This document shows positions 50,765 to 61,740 of a DNA stretch of 64,000 bases, piece by piece (positions within the stretch are counted from its first letter, which is position 1; each line of letters starts with the position of its first letter). This DNA is from Closterium sp. Naga37s-1. Taxonomy: Eukaryota > Streptophyta > Zygnematophyceae > Desmidiales > Closteriaceae. The stretch covers positions 248,001 through 312,000 of the forward strand of contig CANJKZ010000932.1 in NCBI GenBank assembly GCA_947471745.1, in the 5' to 3' direction. Below the pieces are notes generated by a model that saw only the letters and a list, made by a program, of their open reading frames with translations, was not told where the DNA came from and searched no databases. The position numbers were made by a program, and so were the translations under genes.

Positions 50765-52437
50765 CTCTAGGCGATGGTGGACATTGGTGTGTTCCACTCG
50801 TTGTGCAACCGCGGGACGTTGGAGAAGATTGGAGATTCCTTGGAGGAGACCCAGTTCACGGCAACGATGGTAGACGGTACGAAGCTTCCCATCCACAGCA
50901 AAGCATCTCCGCAGCTGGACATAGGTGCGTTGAGGTGGAAGCCGACGTTACCGATCACGAACATCAAGGGACTAGATTTCATCTTGGGGCGAGATTTCTT
51001 GAAGTGGTTCAACCCCGAGATCGATTGGGTCAACCGGAAGGCGTGCATCTACAACAACGAGAAACGACACTGGCACAGTTCGAATGGGCGGTGGACAAGA
51101 GTAACACGGGTTACTTAGCACCGAGTATGGCAGCAGCAGAGGAGGAGAAGCTGAACTCGGGGCTACTTGCAGCAGTACAGGAGGTGTTGGAGCAGTACGA
51201 AGACATCATGCCAGACGACCTACCCCCATAAGTACCTCCAGTGCAAACCCACGAGCACGAGATCGTGGAGGAACCAGGTGTGAAACCCGTCTCATGTGCA
51301 CCATACCGCCTTAGTCTTACCGAACTGACAAACATGAAGAAGTAGATCGAGTACCTACTGGACAGACATTTGATCCGCCCATCCACCTCCCCCTACGGTG
51401 CACCAGTCCTCTTCACTCCAAAACCAGATGGTAGTTTACGGATCTGCATCGACTACCGAGCACTGAACAAACAGACAGTCAAGAACAAATACCCTATACC
51501 GTGCATAGACGATCTTCTAGACCAACTACGTGGTGCAACGATGTTTTTGAAGCTTGACCTACGGTTGGGTTACTGACAGATCAAGATGGCAGACAACTCG
51601 ATCCACAAGACGGCGTTCCGTACCAGATACGGCTCCTACAAATACTTAGTGATGCCATTTGGACTCTGCAATGCACCAGCGACGTTCCAGGTGGAGACGA
51701 ATCACATCCTAAGGCCCCTGCTGGATGAATGTGTGGTGGTTTACTTGGACGACATTCTCATCTACTCCAAGAACATGAAGGAGCACGTGGAGCATCTGCG
51801 AAAAGTCTTCAAAATCCTGCGGGAAAACAAGTTCTACGTAAAGCTGTTGAAGAGTGACTTCGCCCTGACGAAGGTGCAGTTTCTCGGGCACATGGTAAGG
51901 GCCGAGGGCGTACACGTGGACCCGCGGAAGATCGAAGCCGTCAAAAAGTGGAAATTACCGGAGAACGTGAAGGAGTTGCAGCATTTCCTAGGCTTTGCCA
52001 ACTACTACAACAGGTTCGTGCCACAGTACGCTAAGATAGCAGCGCCACTGACAAACTTACTGAAGAAGGATACACCCCATAAATGGGGTAATCCTCAACA
52101 GCAAGCCACGGAGCAGCTACAGACAGCACTGACTGCAGCGCCAGTACTCATTCTACCGGATCCAGACAGAGACTATGTGGTGGAAGCAGACGCTAGTGAC
52201 GAGGCAGTCAGAGCAGTACTGATGCAGGATCACAGACGCGGTTTGCAGCCCATCGCCTACCTCAGTAAGAAGCTACACGGAGCAGAACTAGACTACCCAA
52301 TCCATGACAAGGAAGTCTTAGCGATAGTCACAGCCTTCAAGGCGTGGAGGTGTTACCTAGAGGGAGCCAAAATTAGAGTCTACACTGACCACTGCAGACT
52401 CAAATACCTAAAGTCGCAGCCTACGCTCTCACGATGA
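50765..52437 (+). pseudogene. Chromovirus protease, RT and RNase H
   Basis: Protease-like segment at 50774-51060 (MVDIGVFHSLCNRGTLEKIG, then GLDFILGRDFL). [51 protein letters not shown] and an intact VVYLDDILIYSKN (about 51740). RNase H: VVEADASDEAVRAVLMQ and HDKEVLAIVTAFKAWR. Stops lie at about 51229, 51343, 51575, 52435 and 52446, nearly all one transition from a sense codon (CAA, CAG or TGG). Confidence 0.85.
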
Positions 52438-52449
52438 CAAGTGCGGTGA

Positions 52450-53472
52450 GTGGACTTCCTGAGAACTCATTTCCACTATGACATCGTCTACAAACCCGGG
52501 CTACACAACAAGGCAGGCGCATTAAGCCGCCCCGGTCCTGTAGCAGGCATCCAGATCGACGGGATGAACCCTCTGCTCAAGAGTCTATTCCAACATGGGT
52601 ACTCCGTAGATGCAGAGATTGCTACGGCAGAGAAACAAAAGCTGTTACAGTGGGAGAAAGACTTAGCTGTAAGGAAGGGTTCAAAAAAAAATTGCGTACC
52701 GAACTATGCCCCACTCCGACAACTCTTACTGGAGGACGTGGCATATGCGGGACATTTCGGGAGCAACAAGACGTTAGAAGGGATAGTGAAGTATTACTAC
52801 TGGCCCTTGATGCCAGCAGGCGCGCATCAGTTCGTCACCTCATGCGACACGTGCCAGCGGATGAAGAGTAGCAAGCAGAAAAAAGCAGGGTTACTTCAGC
52901 CTTTACCTGTACTGGAGCAGCCATGGCAAGTCGTTGGCCTCGGCTTTATTACTAGGCTTCCTTCGACCTCACGAGGGCATGACGCTATACTCGTGGTGAT
53001 CGATAAATTCTCCAAAATGGGACATTTCATCCCGACCAACGCCACGGGCTACTGCTGAAGCAACTGCTCTCCTCTTCTTCGACCGCATCATCACCATCCA
53101 CGGCATCCCCGCTACACTCATCTCGGACAAAGACCCAAAGTTCATTAGTAAGTTCTGGAGGGAACTCATGGGTTTGTTGGGGACAAAGCTTGCAATGTCT
53201 TCAGCGTACCACCCCTAGACCGACTGACAGACTGAGCGACTCAATCAGGTTGCTGAACAGTTGCTATGCACAGCTTGCAAAGATGACATCAACCACTGGG
53301 ATCTACAGTTACCGACACTTAAATTCGCTTACAACAACACATCACATGCAGCCACAGGGAAATCTCCTTTCTTCCTGTATTACAAACGGGAACCAATCAC
53401 ACCGCAGCAGCTAACAACACCAGCACACGTCCAAGCCGCAAATGACTTCGTCACCACCATGCAGTAGCTATG
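52450..53472 (+). pseudogene. Chromovirus integrase, N-terminal and core parts
   Basis: HHCC zinc region: HFGSNKTLEGIVKYYYWPLM and CDTCQRMKSSK. Core: VVGLGFITRLPSTSRGHDAI with the first Asp region, then a frameshift near 53050. Continues with ISDKDPKFISKFWREL (second Asp) and the Glu in TERLNQ, with stops between. The reading then approaches a C-terminal helix (AANDFVTTMQ), where copy B is inserted at 53473. Confidence 0.8.
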
Positions 53473-54292
53473 TGTTATAGTCACAATAGGCTTGAATGTG
53501 CCTAAAACGAAAGATAGAGAGCACAGACGGATTTCTGCACAGCGGCTTCAAACGTTGATAGCGTTCTGCTCATAGCTGCAAATGACCTGATTCAAATTGG
53601 ATCTGGAGCGTCTTTACGTCGTCTACAATTAGCAATTTAGATTGCACGATTTGATAAAGAATTGACGACACAGCGTCGGTTTGAACGAACGGTACTATGG
53701 CAGCCACTATAGTCTTAGAACACAAGATAGGAAGAGTTACGAGTTGGGAATGACTCCCAGCTCCTACAAACCCCAAGAGCCGAGGTACAGTGATGTGGAA
53801 CAGTGCCACACTGTCCCCAACCACGAAGGGTCTCGAAACTACCCTTCACTAGGGCCTACACCAAGTGAAATGTTACACTACACAAAGTAATGTAACTATC
53901 TTCAATATCTTGAGGTGTACCCTTTTTGGCGAGCTTCGAAATCACTTGAGGCTTGACACCAAGGCTCGGGCTCTTCATCACAAACTCATCCTTGAGTTCT
54001 TGATGGGTCTGCTGCACACACCTGCGACACGCCGAACGTTCGACACAGGACAAAATAGAAACCGCGCACGACAAAATAGAAACCGCGCGCGAGACACAAA
54101 CGACCGCGTAACACGCGTCTAGCGATAACTCGCTATTGACTCGACACACACACTCGACATCATGACTCAACATTCACACACAATTATAAGCATGAAATAT
54201 ATATTATCCCATGCCCTCATACCATTCCATACACACACACATTCACGCACACGGACAACAAGCCGAGTGCAAACCGTAGGGTTGCACCAACA
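53473..54292 (-). repeat. 3' LTR of copia-alpha copy B
   Basis: 820 bp, nearly identical to the 5' LTR (differences near 53574 and 53614). The purine tract CCGAGGGGGAGTTT precedes it on the minus strand. Confidence 0.93.
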
Positions 54293-54333
54293 AACTCCCC
54301 CTCGGATTGTTGGCCTTAGGATATGTTGCTCTC

Positions 54334-57300
54334 TCAGTTCAGAGCCATCCCAGCCAGCTTGCAACACTTGCAATGCTGCTGCTCCACCAGCCTCTTGGTC
54401 ATCATGTCAGCCGGCTGCCCCGTGGTCTTCACGTAGCGCAACTCAACTTCACCCGCGGTTACCATGCTCCTCGTCCAATGCCAATTCACCCTCATGTGCT
54501 TCGTGAGTCCATGCAACACAGGGTTCTTAGCAAGAGCAATGGCACCCTGGCTGTCACAGTACAGTGGGGTAGGTCCTTGCTGCTCCTCCCCCAATTCAGC
54601 CAACAAACGCCGCTGCCACACAATCTCCCGTACGGCACGGAAGAGTGCCATGTACTCGGACTCCACCGAGCTCAAAGCTTGGTCAACCTGCTTCTTGCTC
54701 TCCCAAGCAGTTGGGCCTCCACCAACACAGCATATGAAGCCTCCCACACTTGTCATGTCCTCTGGTTCTGATGCATATGAAGCATCCGAGTAGGCGGTGA
54801 GGAACAAACGCCCGGGTTCAACACCATCCGCGCCCTTTTGGCGCCTTTGTGCCGCCGCCGAGTATTGCAGCCCAACGGTCGGTGTTTGGCCAAGATACTT
54901 GGCCACCCTCATTCCAGCTGCTACCTGCTCCTCATTAGGGCATTGCACAACCCTAGCCAGCTGCCCGGTAGCAAACGCGACGTCCGGTCGGGTGTTTACC
55001 GCCGCATACATGAGGCTGCCCACCAACGAGTGAAATCGGCGCCTCTCCTCTTCACCAACGCTCTCCTCCTCTGGTCCCTTCACACACTTGAACCCAGAGG
55101 GAAAGGGTGTAGCCACATGGCCTTCACTCTGCCCAAAGTTGGCAGCCAATGCCTCCAGGTACTTTCGTTGATGCACCCGCATGCACCGCTTCTCCACATC
55201 TCGTTCGATGTGGAGCCCAAGGTAGAAGCTCACGTCACCAAGGGCCTTGCACTTGAACTTGTCTTGAAGCTTCAGCATCACCTCCTTCACAAGGTCAGAA
55301 GAGGGTGAGAAAATGAGGATGTCATCCACATAAACCACCATGAAACTCCTCTGCTCCCCCTCGCCAAGCATGAACAAGGAGTGATCGGCCGTTGAGGGAG
55401 TGAAGCCGATCCCCTCCAACACTTCGCGCAGCTTCATGTACCATTGCCTAGGGGCCTGCTTCAGCCCATAGAGGGCCTTCTTCAGCTTCCACACTCTGCC
55501 ACTACCATCATCAAACCCCTCTGGCTGCGCCATAAAAATCTCCTCCTCAAGGATGCCGTTAAGGAATGCCGTTACGATGTCCATTTGCTTTACTACCCAT
55601 CCTTTGATGGCGGCTCCCGCGAATAGGGTTCGCAGCGTCGTCGGCTTCACCACAGGGGCAAACAGCTCCTTGAAGTCCACCTTCTCCTTCTGCTGGTACC
55701 CCTTGGCTACAAGCCTAGACTTGTAGCGCTCGATCTTGCCGTCGGCATCCGACTTGATTTTGAAGAGCCACTTGGACGTTATCGCCGTACGCCCCTCCGG
55801 TAGCTCCACCAATTCAAACGTGTCATTCTCCTCGATGCTCTTCAGCTCACTCTCCATGGCCTTCTTCCACTCCTCAGCATCACTACTCTCCAAAGCCTCC
55901 TTGAGAGATGCTGGTTCTCCCGGCATCTCCACCGGAGAGAAGAACGCGAAGGCACACTCCTCGTAGTCACTCTCCTCGTCGTCTCCGACCATCATTGCCG
56001 CTCCGGCCAGGGCTGTCTTGCCCTGCTTTCCCGGCGCATCATAGGTCAGCCTATTAGGGGGTTGAACTCTCCTCTTCCCCCTTCCTTCCTCCTCAGCTGC
56101 AGGGACTTGAAGGCCTTGGCGTTGCTGCGGTGTGGCTCGAATCCGTGGAGCACTCGTAGTACGGGAAGGGAGTGACGGTGCACGCTCGCTCACTTGCTGC
56201 ACCTCCTCCTCTTCTTCCTCTGCATCATTGTCCTCCTCTCCCCCATTCACAAGGGAGGATTGCCTTGTGGTTGTGCTGCCGCTGCTCAGCTCCAAAGGCA
56301 GCTCCACATGCTCCAAACCGGAACTCTTCACCTCCCCAAACCGCACGCCTATCTTCGCCTCATTCTCCGCCTTCCAATCCTTGTACATGAAGTTCTCCAT
56401 GAACTTGCAGTCCCTGCTCACCAAGAACTTCTTGGTGAATGGGTCCCAAAGAAGCCATCCCTTGCTGTTTTGAGCCATGCCCAAGTGCACGGCCCACACC
56501 GCCTTGGCACCAAGCTTGTTGTGCCGAAGATGCTTAGGCACGAGCGCCATGCACATGCACCCGAACACCCGAAGCATATCCACCTTTGGCTTCCTTCCTA
56601 GCCACTCCACATAGGACACCCATTTGTCTGCTCCCACATGAGTCAAGGCTCTGTTCTTGGCCACACACGCGCTCCGCACCGCATCAGGCCAGAAATAGTC
56701 GGGTAGCCCGGCTTCAATGAGCAACCCGCGTGCCGCCTCCGTGATTGTGCGGTTCGCTCGCTCGGCGATGCCGTTCATTGCAGGGGAGTATGGCATGGTG
56801 AGGGAGTGCCGAATACCATTCTTCTTCAGCCACAACCCAAACTCCTTGCTCAGGAACTCTCCCCCTCGATCGGTGCGGATTGACTTGACTAGACGGTCTT
56901 GTTGCCGCTCCACCATCGGGAACCAATCCGTCTTCAACGTTTCAGCCACGTCGCTCTTCTTGGCCAGCACGTACACCCAAGTCATGCGGGTGTAGACGTC
57001 GACAATGGTGAGAAAATACTCAGCTCCAGCAGCTCCAAGCTTCAGGGGGCCCACCACGTCCATCACCACCTCATCAAGCGGTGCCTTTGCCGTTGCCTCC
57101 GAACTAGGGAACGGAAACCGGGTGAACTTGGCTTGAATGCACGTCGGGCAGCCAAGCACCTCATCGGGCTCCCCCTTCACACGTATGCCAGAAACCATCT
57201 CATTCTTCACTAGCTGCTGCAAGATGGGCAGGGCCACATGCCCCATGCGCCGATGCAAGGTGAGCCAATCACACTCCCCCGTAGCCGAAGTTGGATTGGA

Positions 57301-59103
57301 GAATGCCGCGCTCGCAATAGCGCCCCACATACTCTCTCCGTAGTCCTCCTCCGCTGCTGCCTCTGGGTTCTCCTCACCCTTTTGCTGCCCCTTGGTTGCT
57401 GCACCACTCTCCTTAGGTTCACTGAACTTGCTGGTCCCTCCAGGTTTGCTCTTCTTGAGCTCATTCTCCTTAGCGCGACCGTTCGCGCCATCGTCGCTAC
57501 CGACCGCTCCATCCTTGGTGCTGATGCTTGCTGCCACTTGCCTCTCCTTAGGCATAGGGACCACTGGGATCTGCCACATCTCGTTGTAGACATCCCTGTC
57601 CTCATGAAGGTCCCAAAGAATTCGATCGCCAAGCCTTGCGGTGTAGGTCTTGGCTCCCTTCGAGTTCGTGTCCATGCCGGCCTTTGCCAACCGCCGCACG
57701 GAAATCAGGTTTGCAGCAAGGCTGGGCACCCAAAGCACGTTCTTGAGGCCCACCATCTTCCCATCAGCACCCTTGAACATGGCCTTGCCCATGCCTTTCA
57801 CCTCTGCTCGCTGCCCCAAAGCCGATGTGACATGCTTCACCGGTGACGGCTCGAGTTCGGTGAGCAAGTCCGGGCGAGGTGTCATGCTATAGGTAGCGCC
57901 ACTATCAATCACCCAATAGTCCAGGGGGTGTAGGGTCACCTTCCCCACAGCTGCTGGCTCCTCCAAGCCTTCATCCTTCTCTGGACCAGCCGGTACTTGC
58001 GTCAACACGAAGTAGAATAGACCCGGGTATCGATCGTCGCTCGGGTCCTTGTCGTTGTCTCCGCTCTTCATGTTTGCAGCTCCGCCACCGCGACCGCCAC
58101 GGCCTCCACGGCCTCGTCCTCTCCCTCCTCCTGCTCCTCTACCCTCTTGGCCTTGAGCAGGGGTCCAACCATCAGGGAGTTTGTAGCAGTCGCGCCACAT
58201 GTGTCCGCTCTTGTGGCAATAGTGACACTCGCCGTCGAATCGGCCGCGACCGCGTCCGTAGCTCTTGTCGTCGCTGCCGTAACCGCCACTCCTGCGGCCT
58301 CCGCCGAAGTTGCTGCCACCAAACCTTCCTCCCCCTCGTCCTCTGCCTCTTCCTCGACCATATCCACGGCCGATGCTCGCTGCCCCAGCGCCATCCGCAC
58401 TCGCCAACTCACGGCGGCGGAAATCCTCTTGAAGGATAGCTCGCTTCACGTCTTCAAGCGAGAGGCGGGGCAAGTCGCGATTAAGGTTGATGATGAGCGA
58501 GGACCATGACTCTGGGAGTAAGGCCAGCAACTTGGTCTTCTTTTGGAGCTCACTGTAGTTCAAATCAGCTCCCTCAAGCCGCGTCAACAAGTCGAAGAAT
58601 TTCTGCACCCCTTCTTCAACCGCTTCGTCTTCTTCAATTCGTAGTGCCGCCATTTGCCGTTCCAACACCACCGCTACCGCCGCTGTTGCAGGAGCATGTA
58701 CACCCTTGAGAGCAGCCCATGTCTTTGGTCCTTTCTCTGGTTCACGCTGGAATGGCTTGATGTGACGGATCTGACTGCTCCCCAACGCTTGCCCAAGTAA
58801 GAGATAGCCTTGTGCGCTCTTCCGCACCCACGGGCTCTTCTCCGGGTCGTTCTCGGGGCGCTTCTCCGTTCCTTCCATCACCTCCAGCAGGTCATAGTGG
58901 TCAAAGATGTTCTCCATCTTGAAGGACCATTCAGCAAAGTTGTCACCGTTGAACTTGTCAAGCCCAAACACCCTAGGCTCATCCCTAGGTGGGCCAAGAC
59001 TTGGTTGCATGGGCGCCATGGCTGAATCACGGGGTTGGCCTTGAGCTTGAGCTTCTCCACTGCCACCAGCACCTCTGCCACCCCTTTCCTCAGGTCCAGA
59101 CAT
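54334..59103 (-). CDS. Copia-alpha gag-pol polyprotein (intact)
   Basis: 1589 codons from the ATG at 59103 (MSGPEERGGRGAGGSGEAQA); an in-frame extension upstream has no ATG and overlaps the primer site. Domains: gag (about residues 40-260) with FNGDNFAEWSFKME; a Gly/Arg-rich stretch; CCHC knuckle CHYCHKSGHMWRDC (about 295-310); protease WVIDSGATYSMTP (about 400); pre-integrase HRRMGHVALP...CPTC (about 620-660); integrase with VVMDVVGPLK, IRTDRGGEFLS, SPAMNGIAERANR (about 680-800); acidic linker; RT with YVDDILIF (about 1255); RNase H with AYSDASYASEPEDM and YCDSQGAIALAKNP (about 1430-1540). A single frame is the norm for Ty1/copia. It makes capsid, protease, integrase and RT for copying the element. 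Confidence 0.95.
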   Translation of the reverse strand: MSGPEERGGRGAGGSGEAQAQGQPRDSAMAPMQPSLGPPRDEPRVFGLDKFNGDNFAEWSFKMENIFDHYDLLEVMEGTEKRPENDPEKSPWVRKSAQGYLLLGQALGSSQIRHIKPFQREPEKGPKTWAALKGVHAPATAAVAVVLERQMAALRIEEDEAVEEGVQKFFDLLTRLEGADLNYSELQKKTKLLALLPESWSSLIINLNRDLPRLSLEDVKRAILQEDFRRRELASADGAGAASIGRGYGRGRGRGRGGGRFGGSNFGGGRRSGGYGSDDKSYGRGRGRFDGECHYCHKSGHMWRDCYKLPDGWTPAQGQEGRGAGGGRGRGRGGRGGRGGGAANMKSGDNDKDPSDDRYPGLFYFVLTQVPAGPEKDEGLEEPAAVGKVTLHPLDYWVIDSGATYSMTPRPDLLTELEPSPVKHVTSALGQRAEVKGMGKAMFKGADGKMVGLKNVLWVPSLAANLISVRRLAKAGMDTNSKGAKTYTARLGDRILWDLHEDRDVYNEMWQIPVVPMPKERQVAASISTKDGAVGSDDGANGRAKENELKKSKPGGTSKFSEPKESGAATKGQQKGEENPEAAAEEDYGESMWGAIASAAFSNPTSATGECDWLTLHRRMGHVALPILQQLVKNEMVSGIRVKGEPDEVLGCPTCIQAKFTRFPFPSSEATAKAPLDEVVMDVVGPLKLGAAGAEYFLTIVDVYTRMTWVYVLAKKSDVAETLKTDWFPMVERQQDRLVKSIRTDRGGEFLSKEFGLWLKKNGIRHSLTMPYSPAMNGIAERANRTITEAARGLLIEAGLPDYFWPDAVRSACVAKNRALTHVGADKWVSYVEWLGRKPKVDMLRVFGCMCMALVPKHLRHNKLGAKAVWAVHLGMAQNSKGWLLWDPFTKKFLVSRDCKFMENFMYKDWKAENEAKIGVRFGEVKSSGLEHVELPLELSSGSTTTRQSSLVNGGEEDNDAEEEEEEVQQVSERAPSLPSRTTSAPRIRATPQQRQGLQVPAAEEEGRGKRRVQPPNRLTYDAPGKQGKTALAGAAMMVGDDEESDYEECAFAFFSPVEMPGEPASLKEALESSDAEEWKKAMESELKSIEENDTFELVELPEGRTAITSKWLFKIKSDADGKIERYKSRLVAKGYQQKEKVDFKELFAPVVKPTTLRTLFAGAAIKGWVVKQMDIVTAFLNGILEEEIFMAQPEGFDDGSGRVWKLKKALYGLKQAPRQWYMKLREVLEGIGFTPSTADHSLFMLGEGEQRSFMVVYVDDILIFSPSSDLVKEVMLKLQDKFKCKALGDVSFYLGLHIERDVEKRCMRVHQRKYLEALAANFGQSEGHVATPFPSGFKCVKGPEEESVGEEERRRFHSLVGSLMYAAVNTRPDVAFATGQLARVVQCPNEEQVAAGMRVAKYLGQTPTVGLQYSAAAQRRQKGADGVEPGRLFLTAYSDASYASEPEDMTSVGGFICCVGGGPTAWESKKQVDQALSSVESEYMALFRAVREIVWQRRLLAELGEEQQGPTPLYCDSQGAIALAKNPVLHGLTKHMRVNWHWTRSMVTAGEVELRYVKTTGQPADMMTKRLVEQQHCKCCKLAGMALN

Positions 59104-59125
59104 TGTCGAAACTGCTCCAAGGGGC

Positions 59126-59136
59126 TCTGATACCAC
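59126..59136 (-). other. Primer binding site of copia-alpha copy B
   Basis: TGGTATCAGAGC on the minus strand, separated from the LTR end by two bases. It fits plant initiator methionine tRNA. Confidence 0.85.
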
Positions 59137-59137
59137 T

Positions 59138-59957
59138 TGTTATAGTCACAATAGGCTTGAATGTGCCTAAAACGAAAGATAGAGAGCACAGACGGATTTC
59201 TGCACAGCGGCTTCAAACGTTGATAGCGTTCTGCTCACAGCTGCAAATGACCTGATTCAAATTGGATCTGGAGCGTCTTCACGTCGTCTACAATTAGCAA
59301 TTTAGATTGCACGATTTGATAAAGAATTGACGACACAGCGTCGGTTTGAACGAACGGTACTATGGCAGCCACTATAGTCTTAGAACACAAGATAGGAAGA
59401 GTTACGAGTTGGGAATGACTCCCAGCTCCTACAAACCCCAAGAGCCGAGGTACAGTGATGTGGAACAGTGCCACACTGTCCCCAACCACGAAGGGTCTCG
59501 AAACTACCCTTCACTAGGGCCTACACCAAGTGAAATGTTACACTACACAAAGTAATGTAACTATCTTCAATATCTTGAGGTGTACCCTTTTTGGCGAGCT
59601 TCGAAATCACTTGAGGCTTGACACCAAGGCTCGGGCTCTTCATCACAAACTCATCCTTGAGTTCTTGATGGGTCTGCTGCACACACCTGCGACACGCCGA
59701 ACGTTCGACACAGGACAAAATAGAAACCGCGCACGACAAAATAGAAACCGCGCGCGAGACACAAACGACCGCGTAACACGCGTCTAGCGATAACTCGCTA
59801 TTGACTCGACACACACACTCGACATCATGACTCAACATTCACACACAATTATAAGCATGAAATATATATTATCCCATGCCCTCATACCATTCCATACACA
59901 CACACATTCACGCACACGGACAACAAGCCGAGTGCAAACCGTAGGGTTGCACCAACA
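59138..59957 (-). repeat. 5' LTR of copia-alpha copy B
   Basis: 820 bp with two copies of the 21-bp unit. On the minus strand TGTTGGTGCAACCC to GACTATAACA. The promoter for gag-pol should lie here. Confidence 0.93.
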
Positions 59958-60480
59958 CTATGGGAGAATACTCAGTGACGTCTCACCATGATGCAGAACT
60001 CCTAGAAGCAGTAAGCAGATCGAGAGCGACGAGATCACTCGTTAGCAGTCGAAGATCAGGTGCTTCTTGACACACGCAATTTGGACTTGTCTCACGTACT
60101 GACCAATCTCCAGCCTTGCTTCTGTGGTCCCTTTTTGCGTTAAGGAGAAGGTGACACCAGTAACATTCCACTTGCGATTACCTACTATGTGGAAGCTTCA
60201 CAATGCTTTCCATGTACAGCCACTGAAGCCCTACAAGGACCCCACCCAACAGTTCTAGGGATGGCAGCTACCACCACCACCACCTGTTCTCGTACAAGAT
60301 GAACCAGAGTACGAGGTGGAACGCGTTCTCACTCATCGGCGCCGCGGCAGCAAGGCCCTCGAGTTCCTGATACGCTGGAAGAAATATGACCCACTGGAGG
60401 ACAGTTGGGTTGCATAAGCTGATATGGGCAACGCACGTTGTGCTCTCAAGGATTATTTTGTCAAGCATGGTGTTTCTCAC
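59958..60480 (+). pseudogene. Chromovirus integrase C-terminus and chromodomain
   Basis: It resumes after the inserted element with QLWENTQ. Degraded GPF-type C-terminal elements (LQPCFCGPF, KEKVTPVTF) and LHNAFHVQPLKPYKDPTQQF follow. The chromodomain at about 60304-60450 reads YEVERVLTHRRRGSKALEFL and then IRWKKYDPLEDSWV. Aromatic and acidic residues typical of methyl-lysine cages are present (Y, W, Y). Such domains direct insertion to modified chromatin. Confidence 0.85.
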
Positions 60481-60498
60481 ACCACCCAGGGGGGGGCG

Positions 60499-60856
60499 TG
60501 TGAGAGTACGACGGCTTATGCTTGCTTTGCTAGCTTGCCTTGCCTTTATTATGCTATTTCTTTTATCATGCATGCTTATGCTTGATTTCCTAGGTTAGGT
60601 GCTTTCCAATATTTTATTATAGTTATAGAACCGAACCAGGTTGCGTGTTCCGGATTCCAGGCCTTTCGGTTGCCACCGAATTGCCTTTTACCGAATTTGG
60701 GAAGGTTCTGTTCGGGACGCCTCGTGGCCCTCATAACATTCGCGTAACACCTGGGTTACTGACCTAGTGTCGAGACTATATATAGCCTCGTGTTGTACCC
60801 AGGTGAATCATTCAATACATCTCTCTTTTTTTAACTACATCCTACTGATCCTCACA
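60499..60856 (+). repeat. 3' LTR of the chromovirus
   Basis: TGTGAGAGTACGACGG to ATCCTCACA, 358 bp, preceded by a CCAGGGGGGG purine tract. A TATA-like ACTATATATAG lies at 60776-60786. The right flank is GCCTA (60857-60861) and then copia-zeta RNase H sequence, so the chromovirus entered that copia. Confidence 0.75.
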
Positions 60857-60861
60857 GCCTA

Positions 60862-61380
60862 ACTGAGCTGCACCGCGGATATGCTGTCGACGTACAGGGT
60901 GGTGGGAACACTCTTCTTGAGCAGATGAAACTCCCACAGTAGGAACCTTAGCTTGTGCCCCTCCTTTCGCGCTTCCACCGCAGCCACAAGCTCGCTCGGT
61001 GGAGGAAAGTTTGGTCCCACCCTGCAGCTTCTTGGCCTGCCAGGAAACGGTAGCTCCGCCAAGCTTGAAGAGGTAACCTCCCGTGGACGACCGGTTCTCC
61101 TTGTTGCCCGCATCATCCACATCCGCATATCCCACGAGGGTCAAGCTCTCTGGTCCTCCCCTTAACAGCAGCCTCATGTCCAGTGAGGCAGCCCAGTAGG
61201 AATCGTGCGAAAGAGCTCATGCCAATGCGCATCCGTCCTTAGATGTGCACCTGCTGCAAGCTGGCTGCATGCAAAAGAGGGCAGGATGGGTTGAGATGGC
61301 TGCAAACTGCACTATGCCGAGAATTGACAAATACTTGGTCATGGTTCGGTTGGCGAATTGCTTGGCATCCTGCTTGTTAA
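60862..61380 (-). pseudogene. Copia-zeta RNase H, frameshifted
   Basis: It resumes left of the MITE with NKQDAKQFANRTMTKYLSIL. RNase H begins LTLVGYADVDDAGNKENRSS and TGGYLFKLGGATVSWQAKKL; a frameshift near 61000 follows. The other frame continues LVAAVEARKEGHKLRFLLWE and TTLYVDSISAVQLS until the chromovirus LTR. Confidence 0.85.
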
Positions 61381-61740
61381 AGCCAGGATCTCAAGTAAGA
61401 GAATTTGGCATCAACTGCAAAACAACTGACGCTAGGGTGGGCGAAGTGGAGTGATAGGTTTGGGGCTGAGTGTGCGACACATTCCCCGTTTTGCCCCTGC
61501 TTCAATTGCAAAACAAATTGCTGGGGACTTGAGACTTTCGGGAATCTGAAACATTCGCTGGTACTTTAGTTTCGGCCCCGAACCAGTTTCCGTGCCTAGA
61601 TGGTCCGGAAACAAACTGCGACTTGTTTTTTCCTCGCACCCCTCGCTTCACTCCTCGTCAACTTCTGTACCTCGCCATCCAATCCCAGCCTGGCACTATT
61701 CACCAACTGCAAAATAAATGAAGTACTTGAGATCCTGGCT
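61381..61740. mobile_element. 360-bp MITE with 17-bp inverted repeats and TTAA duplication
   Basis: The ends are AGCCAGGATCTCAAGTA (61381-61397) and its exact reverse complement (61724-61740), flanked by TTAA on both sides (61377-61380, 61741-61744). Deleting the block and one TTAA joins SASL to NKQDAKQFANR in the copia RT frame, which confirms the insertion. No coding sequence. TTAA targets are typical of the piggyBac superfamily, but the ends do not begin with CCC, so the class is uncertain. Confidence 0.88.

Larger units (their letters stand above)
53473..59957 (-). mobile_element. Copia-alpha copy B, intact, nested in the chromovirus
   Basis: 820-bp LTRs at 53473-54292 and 59138-59957 differ at about two positions by eye. 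CTATG is duplicated on both sides (53468-53472, 59958-59962). Primer site, gag-pol and purine tract are complete. It is the only element here with full coding capacity and therefore the best candidate for an active transposon. It also explains the frameshift seen in copy A. Confidence 0.95.
48995..60856 (+). mobile_element. Ty3/gypsy chromovirus, decayed, split by copia-alpha copy B
   Basis: Order: gag, protease, RT, RNase H, integrase, chromodomain, 3' LTR, with copy B occupying 53473-59957 inside the region after the integrase core. RT before integrase and a C-terminal chromodomain define a chromovirus. Stops are frequent. A 5' LTR is not seen: the sequence left of gag joins the gamma copy's LTR after only 120 bp. 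Confidence 0.88.
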
